Positions 14,253 through 20,847 of a stretch of DNA of 20,847 nucleotides are shown here, in pieces. The position numbers and the translations under genes were made by a program. Source of the stretch: DATCVR01 sp036566745 (GTDB taxonomy: Bacteria; Actinomycetota; Actinomycetes; Jiangellales; Jiangellaceae); assembly GCA_036566745.1 (NCBI GenBank), contig DATCVR010000211.1, forward strand, positions 1-20,847. Reading direction: 5' to 3'. Positions within the stretch are counted from its first letter, which is position 1. Every line of letters begins with the position of its first letter. Below the pieces are notes generated by a model that made no database searches, was not told the DNA's origin, and was given only the letters and a program-made list of their open reading frames with translations.

Positions 14253-16264
14253 GACGTCGCTCCCGCCGGGGCGACGTCCATTGGGGCGGTGAGGGCCTGG
14301 GCTGCGGTGAAGCCATCCCAGATGGCGTGGTCGAGGCGACGCGGGGCAAGGCAGTCGCCGATCCGTACGACTCGCGCGTCGCCATCCAGTTGGCGGTACA
14401 GGTCGTCGACCACCTCGGCGCCGGTGGCGAGGACGACCGTGTCGAAATCGCCGAGCCGTACCGGTTCGTGGGAGAAGGCGTCGTGGCCTTCCACAGTTCG
14501 GTCGCCGATGCGGGAGACCCAGGTGTGCGGACGTAGTTCGACACCTGCGCGGCGCAACCGGGTGTAGAGGAAGTCCTGGTTGACCGCGCTCCACAGCCCG
14601 ATCGAGGTGGACCGGCTGACGATCGTCACCTGGCGGCCGTGCTCGGCGAGGTACTCCGCGGCGGTGGTGGCCTGGCCTTGCGGGTCGTCCTCGAGGACGA
14701 GGACGCGCGCCCCGATCCTGTCGACAGCCCCGAAGACCTCCCAGGCCGTGACGACGTGCGAAAGGTCATGGCCGGGGAGGGTCAGCGTGCCGGGCTCAGC
14801 GGTGCTGAAGCCGGTGCGCCAGGGGCGTGACCCGGTGGCGAGGAGGATGGAGTCGAAACCTGCCAGGTCGTCGGCGGTCGCCGTCGTGCCCGTCCGTAAG
14901 TCAACGCCCAGTGCGCCGAGGCGGCGGGTGAGGTGCGCGACGACCAGTCCGAGCTCGCTCCGGCTGGTGCACTGGGCGGCCATCGCTATCTGGCCGCCGA
15001 GCGAGGACCGTGCCTCGAACAGGACGACGTCGGCGCCGCGTTCGGCGGCGGACACGGCGGCCTGGAGACCGGCCGGGCCGCCTCCGACTACCGCGACGCG
15101 CAGGCCCGCGAGGCTCGTCCGCACCACCGAGGTCTCCCGTCCGACGGTCGGGTTGACCGTGCACTCGAGAGGCAGGCCGTTGCCGGTGCTGGAGATGCAG
15201 CCCTGATTGCAGCTGAGGCAGGGGCGGACCTCGCTCAGGCGGCCGGTGCGCACCTTCTCCGGCAGGGTCGGGTCGGCGATGAGCGCCCGGTTCATGCCGA
15301 CGAGGTCGACGGTGCCGTCCGCGAGCAGCGACTCGGCGAGCAGAGGGTCCTTAATCCGGGTGGCGACCATCACCGGGATCGACACCGCCTGCTTGACCTG
15401 GCGGGCGGCGTCGACGAAGAGGCCGGCGCGGTGGCCCATGTCGGCGATCCACAGCGGGAAGTTCTCGTTGCTCGCGCCGCTCATGTTGAGGTAGTCGACG
15501 CAACCAGTGCCCTCCAGTACGCGGGCGACCTCGACGGCGTCCTCGGGGCGCGCCCCGCCAGCGATCATGTCGTCACCGTTGATCCGTACGCCGACGAGGA
15601 AGTCCGGCCCGACGGTGGCCCGGATCCGGCGCACGATGTCGCAGACGACGCGCGCCCGGTTCGCGTGGGAGCCGCCCCAGGCGTCCAGTCGGTGGTTCAT
15701 CTGGGGTGACAGGAACTGGGCGAGTCCGTAGCCCTGCGCAGCGAGGATCTCGACGCCGTCCCAACCGGCTTCCTCCACGAGGGCCGCGGACCGGGCGAAG
15801 CTTGCCACCATGTCCTCGATCTCGTCGACCTCGAGCTCCTTGGGGATCTCGCGCACCCGGGGATCGGGCAGGGCCGACGCCGACAGCAATGGGAGGTGGC
15901 TGATCCGCGAGGAGCCCTGCCGGCCGCCATCCCATAGCTGGGCGAGAAGTAGGGCGCCGTGCGGTTGGACGACGGCGGCGAGTTGGCGGTGGCCGTCAAC
16001 GGCCGCGGGGGAGAAGCCGTAGTTCTGGCCGGAGCTAGCCTTCGACCGGTCCCAGGCCGCGACGCTGCCGACGACGATCATGCCCACACCACCAGCGGCC
16101 TTCTCCGCGTAGTAGGACAGCTGCTTCTCCGACACCATGCCGTTCGCGCCGAAGTACGTGCCATGCGGCGGCGACACAATCCGGTTCTTGACCTCACGCG
16201 CCCCGATCCGCGTGGGGCTCATCAGGTTCGGAAGCTCGAGGTCGTCCTGCCAGGTCTCGATCAT
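14249..16264 (-). CDS. Old Yellow Enzyme/2,4-dienoyl-CoA reductase-type FMN-4Fe4S-FAD oxidoreductase
   Basis: A 671-aa three-cofactor reductase. Residues 1-370 form the FMN-binding TIM barrel of the OYE family (PTRIGAREVKNRIV start; barrel strands VEILAAQGYGLAQFLSP and LVGMNRALIADP). Cys349, Cys352, Cys356 and Cys368 (CLSCNQGC...C) fit the 4Fe-4S cluster. GGGPAG (394-399) starts the FAD/NAD(P) domain that runs to the end. Relatives are FadH-type dienoyl-CoA reductases, trimethylamine dehydrogenase and bile-acid enoate reductases; all move electrons between NAD(P)H and an activated C=C or C-N bond. The start ATG at 16264 has AGAGGA upstream. It sits between two hydroxyacid dehydrogenase genes, with a 14-base gap to the one upstream, in one operon. 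Confidence 0.92.
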   Translation of the reverse strand: MIETWQDDLELPNLMSPTRIGAREVKNRIVSPPHGTYFGANGMVSEKQLSYYAEKAAGGVGMIVVGSVAAWDRSKASSGQNYGFSPAAVDGHRQLAAVVQPHGALLLAQLWDGGRQGSSRISHLPLLSASALPDPRVREIPKELEVDEIEDMVASFARSAALVEEAGWDGVEILAAQGYGLAQFLSPQMNHRLDAWGGSHANRARVVCDIVRRIRATVGPDFLVGVRINGDDMIAGGARPEDAVEVARVLEGTGCVDYLNMSGASNENFPLWIADMGHRAGLFVDAARQVKQAVSIPVMVATRIKDPLLAESLLADGTVDLVGMNRALIADPTLPEKVRTGRLSEVRPCLSCNQGCISSTGNGLPLECTVNPTVGRETSVVRTSLAGLRVAVVGGGPAGLQAAVSAAERGADVVLFEARSSLGGQIAMAAQCTSRSELGLVVAHLTRRLGALGVDLRTGTTATADDLAGFDSILLATGSRPWRTGFSTAEPGTLTLPGHDLSHVVTAWEVFGAVDRIGARVLVLEDDPQGQATTAAEYLAEHGRQVTIVSRSTSIGLWSAVNQDFLYTRLRRAGVELRPHTWVSRIGDRTVEGHDAFSHEPVRLGDFDTVVLATGAEVVDDLYRQLDGDARVVRIGDCLAPRRLDHAIWDGFTAAQALTAPMDVAPAGATS

Positions 16265-16278
16265 GATCCGATTTCCTC

Positions 16279-17091
16279 TCAGTCGGTGGGCTGAAGCAGC
16301 TCGTGCGCGGCGGCGAAGCGGTCGGGAAGGCTGTCGAAGGTGGCCTCTGCGAAGGGGGAGTGACCCAGTTCGTCCGCTAGGAGGCCGACGTCCTTCAGCA
16401 GCAGCTCGGCGTCGTTCGATGTGAGGTCCGGGAGGGCGTCACCTGTCAGGCTCGACCCGGACGAGGCGGCGATGATCCGGTGGGCGAGCCGCGCATCCAC
16501 GCCCAGTTCCTGGGCGGCGCGGACCGCGACCGTCGTACCGAGGAGGTGGTGAGCGGCGAGGCTGTTGTTGATGAGTTTGACCAGCGACGGCTGCCCGGGC
16601 TCGTTGAAGTGAAAGGTCTGGGCGAAGACGTCGCGAAGGAACTGCTGGTCGGTCGGGTCGAGTGGCGGGCCCGCTATCAGTCCGGTGAGGTCGCCCCGCC
16701 GTGCCCTCGGCACGCCACCGGAGACGGGCACCTCGAACAAGCGTCGCGCGGTATGGCGGGCGAGCAGTCGTCGCGCGTCTGAAGGGGTCAGAGTGGTGAC
16801 GAGGTAGCCGCTCGCTCCGTGGTCCAGGGCCCCGGTCACCTCGTCGCTCGCGAGCACCGCGTCGACCTGGGCACAGGTACGCAGGGCGACCACGATCCGA
16901 CCGACCTCGGTCCACGGCACCTCCGCGACGTCGGCGGTGGCCGGGCGCGCCGCGTCGCGTCGCCACTGCTCGACCCGTCGGACGTCGAGGTCGAGCCCGA
17001 TCACGTCCCATGCCTGGTCTGCCAGACGGGCCGCGATCGCTGCTCCCATCGGGCCGAGGCCGATCACGACCGTCTTGTCACGCTGGCTCAT
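16279..17091 (-). CDS. Second 3-hydroxyisobutyrate dehydrogenase-family oxidoreductase
   Basis: A 270-aa paralogue of the product of 13452-14252. GLGPMG (11-16) is the Rossmann motif, VPVSGGVPRAR (121-131) the substrate signature, and Lys172 with Asn176 (SLVKLINNS) the catalytic pair. The two proteins differ widely in sequence, so they are old paralogues with probably different substrates. The ATG at 17091 has GGGGACGAG just upstream. It is the first gene of the leftward operon, with a promoter at 17124-17152. Confidence 0.9.
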   Translation of the reverse strand: MSQRDKTVVIGLGPMGAAIAARLADQAWDVIGLDLDVRRVEQWRRDAARPATADVAEVPWTEVGRIVVALRTCAQVDAVLASDEVTGALDHGASGYLVTTLTPSDARRLLARHTARRLFEVPVSGGVPRARRGDLTGLIAGPPLDPTDQQFLRDVFAQTFHFNEPGQPSLVKLINNSLAAHHLLGTTVAVRAAQELGVDARLAHRIIAASSGSSLTGDALPDLTSNDAELLLKDVGLLADELGHSPFAEATFDSLPDRFAAAHELLQPTD

Positions 17092-17123
17092 CTCGTCCCC
17101 GTTTCTGCTGCAGGTGGGACGGA

Positions 17124-17152
17124 AACCTACAGAGAATCAACCACTAGGTCAA
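17124..17152 (-). promoter_or_regulatory. Leftward operon promoter
   Basis: On the minus strand, TTGACC (17152-17147) and TAGGTT (17129-17124) are separated by 17 bases, a good sigma-70-type spacing. The predicted start point is about 26 bases before the ATG at 17091. The -35 box is one half of the palindromic operator. Confidence 0.6.
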
Positions 17153-17162
17153 ATACTTGACC
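17147..17162. promoter_or_regulatory. Palindromic operator, copy 1 (GGTCAA-N4-TTGACC)
   Basis: A perfect 6-bp inverted repeat around ATAC, lying between the divergent operons. Each half-site coincides with the -35 box of one of the two promoters, so a bound dimer would block both. The same palindrome recurs at 19875-19892. Size and symmetry suit a TetR-family repressor, but the protein is not in the window. Confidence 0.72.
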
Positions 17163-17186
17163 AGAGAGTCGATTGGATTCTATGGT
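17157..17186 (+). promoter_or_regulatory. Rightward operon promoter, probably leaderless
   Basis: TTGACC (17157-17162) and TATGGT (17181-17186) lie 18 bases apart. The predicted start falls at about 17193, the A of the dehydrogenase ATG. With no ribosome site before that ATG, a leaderless transcript is likely. Confidence 0.55.
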
Positions 17187-17192
17187 CGCCAC

Positions 17193-17954
17193 ATGTCCTC
17201 GACTTCCTCTCGGCCTGTCGCGCTGATTACCGGTTCAGGTGCAGGTCTCGGCGAGGCGCTGGCCCGGTCCTTCGGCGGCGACGGTGTCCGCGTCGTCGTC
17301 ACCGACGCCGACGAGGACGCGGCACACCACGTCGCGACGGAGTTGAACGAGCGTGCGCCCGGATCGGCGCTCCCGGTGGGGCTCGACGTCACGGACGCCG
17401 ACGCCTTCGAGGCCGCGGTCGACCTGGCGGAGCGCACCTTCGGGCGTCTCGACCACCTGATCAACAACGCCGGCCTGCACCTGTCCGCCTACAGTCGGCC
17501 CATCGGCGAGTTGAGCCGCGACCAGCTCCGCGCCGTCGTCGACGTCAACGTCCTCGGCGTCGTCCATGGGACCCTCGCTGCCCGACGTCTCCTCGCTGCC
17601 TCGGGTGGCAATGTCGTAAACCTGTCTTCGGTCGCGGCCTACGGCGTCGGTTCGTACGGGATGTACGGCGTCACCAAGCTGGCCGTGCGCGGCCTGACCG
17701 TGGCATTCGCGCAGGACCTGGCCGGCGACGGGATCCGGGTAAACGCCGTCGCGCCCGGCCTGATCGCCACCGACAACGCCGTGCGCGAACTGGATGTAGC
17801 GACCTTCGACGACTTCGTCGGCCGTCAGGTCCTGTCACGACGCGGTCGTCCTGGCGACGTGGTCGACGCGATCCGCTTCCTTTGCTCGGGCCAGGCGTCG
17901 TTCATCACCGGCGAGACGCTCAAGGTCTCCGGCGGCTACCCGCTGATCCCCTGA
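17193..17954 (+). CDS. Short-chain dehydrogenase/reductase (SDR) 1
   Basis: A 253-aa classical SDR. It has TGSGAGLG (13-20) for cofactor binding, Asp39 after the second strand (VVTDAD), suggesting NAD over NADP, NNAG (91-94), and the catalytic Ser145/146, Tyr158 and Lys162 (YGVTK). The ATG at 17193 is preferred: a TTG 36 bases upstream would add residues before the normal family start and would lie inside the operator. There is no ribosome site before the ATG, and the promoter position points to a leaderless message. It is the first gene of the rightward operon, 40 bases before the second SDR. Substrate unknown; probably an alcohol or hydroxyacyl-CoA step. Confidence 0.9.
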   Translation: MSSTSSRPVALITGSGAGLGEALARSFGGDGVRVVVTDADEDAAHHVATELNERAPGSALPVGLDVTDADAFEAAVDLAERTFGRLDHLINNAGLHLSAYSRPIGELSRDQLRAVVDVNVLGVVHGTLAARRLLAASGGNVVNLSSVAAYGVGSYGMYGVTKLAVRGLTVAFAQDLAGDGIRVNAVAPGLIATDNAVRELDVATFDDFVGRQVLSRRGRPGDVVDAIRFLCSGQASFITGETLKVSGGYPLIP

Positions 17955-17994
17955 GTCTTTACCCCACGCACCACGCACCCCAAGGAGGACGTGA

Positions 17995-18789
17995 ATGATC
18001 AAGGCACTCATCACCGGCGCCAGCGACGACGGCATCGGCGGTGGCATCGCGCGCGAGCTGGCGCGACTCGCCGTCGAGGGCGTAGGCGGATCCCTTGCCC
18101 TGTCGACCTCCGGACGCCGGGGTGCCCCCCGAGAGCTGCTGAGCTATATCGAGGCGACGGGTGTCGCCGTCCGCCACTTCCCGGCCGACCTGGCCGACCC
18201 TGCGGCCTGTCGTCAGCTCGCGGACGACGCTGTGGAGTTCTGTGGCGGCATGAGCGTCTTCGTCTCCAATGCGGGAGCCATGCGGCCAGGTCCATTGGCG
18301 ACGCTTCCGCTCGAGGACTGGGACCTGCTCTTCGATGCCAACCTCCGGCCCACCCTGCTGATCGCGCAACGCGTCCTGCCGGCGCTCGTCGCGTCGCGCG
18401 GATCGGTGGTGGCGATCTCGTCGATCACCGGAGGTACTCCGGCTCCCGGCGCGGGCGCCTACCCGCCGGCCAAGGCGGCGCTAGAGATGCTGGTCCGACA
18501 GATGGCTCTGGAGTGGGCGGCCGACGGTGTCCGCGTGAACGCCGTGGCCCCCGGCATGGTCGAGACCCATCTGACCCGGTCGGCGTACACCGATAAGGAT
18601 GTGCATGCCGCCCGTAAGCGGGTCGTCCCCCTCGGGCGGATCGGCACCCCGGAGGACATGGCCCGCGCGACGGCGTTCCTCGCGGGACCGGGCGCGGAGT
18701 ACATCACCGGTCAGACGCTCACCGTCGACGGCGGCTTCATCGACTCTGTCTACACCCACGTGCCGACCCTGACCGACGTGCCCCGGTAG
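17995..18789 (+). CDS. Short-chain dehydrogenase/reductase (SDR) 2
   Basis: A 264-aa SDR with a slightly atypical N-terminus: TGASDDGIGGG (7-17) still fits TGxxxGxG. It also has SNAG (91-94), Ser142/143, Tyr156 and Lys160 in YPPAK, then the NAVAPGMVET segment. The C-terminus GQTLTVDGGF is typical of FabG-like reductases. AAGGAGG lies 7 bases upstream of the ATG, the strongest ribosome site of the cluster. It is not a recent duplicate of SDR 1. Reaction: NAD(P)-linked oxidation or reduction of a secondary alcohol or ketone; substrate unknown. Confidence 0.9.
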   Translation: MIKALITGASDDGIGGGIARELARLAVEGVGGSLALSTSGRRGAPRELLSYIEATGVAVRHFPADLADPAACRQLADDAVEFCGGMSVFVSNAGAMRPGPLATLPLEDWDLLFDANLRPTLLIAQRVLPALVASRGSVVAISSITGGTPAPGAGAYPPAKAALEMLVRQMALEWAADGVRVNAVAPGMVETHLTRSAYTDKDVHAARKRVVPLGRIGTPEDMARATAFLAGPGAEYITGQTLTVDGGFIDSVYTHVPTLTDVPR

Positions 18790-18793
18790 TGCA

Positions 18794-19825
18794 GTGCGGC
18801 TCTCCATGACGCTGCCCTACGCCGGCAACCCCCGGGTAGCCGCCGATCAGGTGCATGACCTTGAACGCGCCGGCCTCGACACCGTCTGGGTGGCCGAGGG
18901 CTACGGTTTCGACTCGCCGACCCTCATGGGTTACCTCGCGGCCCGGACGTCCACGATCGAGATCGGCTCGGCGATCCTCAATATCTACTCGCGGACCCCC
19001 AGCGTGCTGGCCCAGACCGCGGCAGGCCTGGACAACGTCAGCGGCGGGCGCGCCGTGCTGGGCCTCGGATCGTCCGGTCCCCAGGTCATCGAGGGCTGGC
19101 ACGGCATCCCCTATGACAGGCCGCTCGCCCGCTCCCGTGAGGTGATCGCAATCGTGCGTTCGATCCTGCGCCGCGAGGCCCTGCTATTCGACGGCGACGT
19201 CTTCACCCTGCCGCTGCCTCCCGGGGAGGGCAGGGGGCTGGGCAAGCCACTCAAGCTGATCAATGTGCCCGAGAGGCGCGCCGTACCGATCTTCCTGGCG
19301 GCGCTCGGGGCGAGGAACGTGCGGCTCGCCGCCGAGGTCGCCGACGGCTGGCTGCCCTTCCTCTTCGCGCCCGAGCGGGCGCAGGAGCAGTGGGGTGCTG
19401 CTCTCGCGGCCGGCACGGCGGCCCGCTCGCCCGATCTCGGCCCGCTGCGCATCGCTGCCGGCGGGCTCGTCGCGATCAGTGACGACGTCGATGCTGTACT
19501 CGATCGCCTCCGGCCGACGTACGCCCTCTACGTCGGGGGGATGGGTGCCCGTGGCCAGAACTTCTACGCCGAGCTCGTCGGCCGCTACGGGTTCGAGGCG
19601 GAGGTGGCGACGATCCAGCGGCTCTACCTCGCCGGCCGCCGGCGTGAGGCCGAGGAGGCCGTGCCCCGCGCGCTGCTTGAGATGTGCAATCTCGTCGGCC
19701 CGGCAGGGTGGGTCCGCGAGCGCGTCGAAGCGTTCCGGGATGCGGGGGTGACCGACCTGCAGGTCGATCCCGTCACTGACAGTGCCCCGGCGGTGGTCGC
19801 GCAGCTCAAGGAATGGCTCGGATGA
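18794..19825 (+). CDS. LLM-class (luciferase-like) F420-dependent oxidoreductase
   Basis: A 343-aa TIM-barrel flavin/F420 oxidoreductase of the luciferase-like superfamily. The N-terminal RLSMTLPYAG strand, the early GLDTVWVAEGYGFDSPTLMGYLAARTSTIEIGSAILNIYSRTPSVLAQTAAGLD segment and the later VPIFLAALGARNVRLAAEVADGWLPFLF segment are typical of F420-dependent members such as methylene-tetrahydromethanopterin reductase homologues. Start is GTG at 18794, four bases after the SDR 2 stop, so it is in the same operon. It probably carries out a hydride transfer from F420H2, or the reverse, on a pathway intermediate. F420 versus FMN use cannot be settled from sequence reading alone. Confidence 0.88.
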   Translation: MRLSMTLPYAGNPRVAADQVHDLERAGLDTVWVAEGYGFDSPTLMGYLAARTSTIEIGSAILNIYSRTPSVLAQTAAGLDNVSGGRAVLGLGSSGPQVIEGWHGIPYDRPLARSREVIAIVRSILRREALLFDGDVFTLPLPPGEGRGLGKPLKLINVPERRAVPIFLAALGARNVRLAAEVADGWLPFLFAPERAQEQWGAALAAGTAARSPDLGPLRIAAGGLVAISDDVDAVLDRLRPTYALYVGGMGARGQNFYAELVGRYGFEAEVATIQRLYLAGRRREAEEAVPRALLEMCNLVGPAGWVRERVEAFRDAGVTDLQVDPVTDSAPAVVAQLKEWLG

Positions 19826-19837
19826 GCAATGCCGGGG

Positions 19838-19866
19838 TTGACGTGAGCCCGGCAGAGAAGGACAAT
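19838..19866 (+). promoter_or_regulatory. Promoter for the acyl-CoA ligase gene
   Basis: TTGACG (19838-19843) and GACAAT (19861-19866) lie 17 bases apart. The predicted start is near 19873, directly before the second operator copy, giving a leader of about 48 bases. The gene can thus be expressed apart from the operon upstream. Confidence 0.55.
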
Positions 19867-19874
19867 CGACCAAA

Positions 19875-19892
19875 TGGTCAAAAAATTGACCA
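19875..19892. promoter_or_regulatory. Palindromic operator, copy 2
   Basis: TGGTCAA-AAAA-TTGACCA is a perfect 7-bp inverted repeat whose core GGTCAA-N4-TTGACC is identical in half-sites and spacing to the one at 17147-17162. It covers the first bases after the predicted transcription start, a usual position for repression. GACC-AAAT-GGTC just upstream overlaps it and could extend the site. Confidence 0.72.
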
Positions 19893-19920
19893 CACATTCA
19901 GTTCGAGGAGAACGGCCCGC

Positions 19921-20847
19921 ATGACCACGAAGGCGATCCCGTACTACTGGTCCAGTGTGAACTGGGAGCGGCTGATGGAGGACTACCCCCCGCCGCCGCA
20001 TTTCGATGCCGCCATGGCGACCCGGCCCGACGATGAGCTCCGCGACCTCCAGGAAGCCCGGTTCCTGCAACGGATCGCCGAGGCATGGGACGTCCCGTTC
20101 TACAGCGCGCGCTGGCGGGCGGTCGGCCTGGAGCCCGGCGACATCCGCGGGCTCGATGACCTCGAGAAGATCCCGACCTTCACAAGCGAGGACATCAAGC
20201 AGTCGACGCACGCGAACCCGCCGTTCGGCGACCACCAGAACTTCGCGTTGCGGGATATGGCGTCGCCCCTGAAGATCCAATCCAGCGGTGGTACGTCGGG
20301 ACTCCCACGGCCAACGCTGTTCGATCCCGTCGCGTGGGAGGTCCAGGCGATCCAGTACGCCCGTGCGTTCGTTGCGCAGGGTGGTCGGGTCGGCGACATC
20401 CTGCAGATCACGCTCACCAACAGCCTGGCCAACACCGCTTGGTGCGCATCGACGGCCGCCCTGAACTGGAGTGGCCTGGTGCCGCTTACCACCGGCTCCG
20501 GCGCTGTGACCAGCTCGGTCCGCCAACTGGAGCTCGCCAAGGAGTGGGGAACCTCCGGCTGGGTGGCGTTCGGTGAGTACCTCAAGATCCTTGCCGAGGC
20601 CGCCGCGGCCAATGACATCGACCTGCGCCACGACCTCTCCACCCGCTTCATCCACACCTACCTCGGCGTCGACACCGACGGGCACCTCCGTCGCCTCCTC
20701 GAGGAGGCCTGGGGTGCGCCGGTCTACGACAACTACGGCACGCACGAGGTCGGCCTCGTCGGCTACGAGTGCCGCGAGCAGAACGGCCTGCACGTCAACG
20801 ACGACACGGCGGTGCTTGAGATCGTCGACCGCGAGACCTCGGCGCCC
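19921..20847 (+). CDS. PaaK-like (phenylacetate-CoA ligase family) acyl-CoA ligase, 3' end outside window
   Basis: The frame is open from ATG 19921 to the end of the window (309 codons, no stop). GAGGAG lies 10 bases before the ATG. The ANL-superfamily ATP-binding loop SSGGTSGLPR is at 121-130, and the adenylate-binding motif DNYGTHEVG at 270-278; the N-terminal YYWSSVNWERLMEDYPPPP and the overall layout are those of PaaK-type ligases, which use ATP to join an aromatic or other carboxylic acid to CoA. It has its own promoter and operator. As the likely first enzyme of the pathway, it suggests that the compound is taken up as an acid and processed as a CoA thioester. Confidence 0.88.
   Translation, partial: MTTKAIPYYWSSVNWERLMEDYPPPPHFDAAMATRPDDELRDLQEARFLQRIAEAWDVPFYSARWRAVGLEPGDIRGLDDLEKIPTFTSEDIKQSTHANPPFGDHQNFALRDMASPLKIQSSGGTSGLPRPTLFDPVAWEVQAIQYARAFVAQGGRVGDILQITLTNSLANTAWCASTAALNWSGLVPLTTGSGAVTSSVRQLELAKEWGTSGWVAFGEYLKILAEAAAANDIDLRHDLSTRFIHTYLGVDTDGHLRRLLEEAWGAPVYDNYGTHEVGLVGYECREQNGLHVNDDTAVLEIVDRETSAP

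Noticed and set aside
19624..20793. 389-codon minus-strand frame opposite the ligase
   Set aside because: It crosses the ligase promoter, operator and the end of the luciferase-like gene; the plus-strand ligase frame carries clear motifs and runs off the window, so this is antisense noise.
1..20847. CRISPR array, insertion sequence or rRNA
   Set aside because: No regularly spaced repeats, no transposase gene with terminal repeats, and no rRNA-like sequence were seen on either strand.

Overview
The window is high-GC actinobacterial DNA. A Nocardioidaceae-like host is likely, but this is inferred from the style of the genes and not proven. It opens in a conserved chromosomal neighbourhood: the 3' part of a SepX/GlpR-type divisome membrane protein gene, then a tRNA-Ala(CGC) gene at 862-937 with a strong hairpin terminator. 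The last 46 bases of the tRNA region (893-938) are repeated exactly at 3762-3807. This is the footprint of site-specific integration into the tRNA 3' end.

Region A (938-3762) lies between the two repeats. It holds one cytoplasmic type I arylsulfatase gene (1086-3449, minus) and no integrase. A 9-bp motif, TTCCCCCCG, lies close inside both ends and may be an integrase arm site. Region A therefore looks like a small cis-mobilizable cassette stacked against a second element.

Region B starts at the second repeat. It carries an excisionase-like gene and a tyrosine recombinase that overlap by 1 nt, then a 350-bp non-coding stretch with two closely related hairpins, a second small excisionase-type HTH gene on the opposite strand, an AAA ATPase/subtilisin protease pair matching the IetAS architecture (known from toxin-antitoxin stability and anti-phage work), and a MobF relaxase-helicase. 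Integrase plus relaxase with no visible conjugation pore or coupling protein suggests an integrative mobilizable element whose cargo is a defence/addiction module. No third copy of the repeat is visible, so the right end of the element is not defined.

Region C (13452-20847) is a catabolic cluster with two divergent arms. Leftward: a beta-hydroxyacid dehydrogenase, an Old Yellow Enzyme/2,4-dienoyl-CoA-reductase-type FMN/FeS/FAD enzyme, and a second beta-hydroxyacid dehydrogenase. Rightward: two short-chain dehydrogenases, an F420-type luciferase-like oxidoreductase, and a PaaK-like acyl-CoA ligase cut by the window end. A 16-bp palindrome GGTCAA-N4-TTGACC sits in the divergent promoter so that each half-site doubles as the -35 box of one promoter. 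A second copy lies just downstream of a good promoter in front of the ligase gene. The cluster thus looks like one repressor-controlled regulon for CoA-dependent breakdown of an unidentified organic acid. The repressor is not in the window, and whether region C belongs to the mobile element or to the chromosome cannot be decided here.
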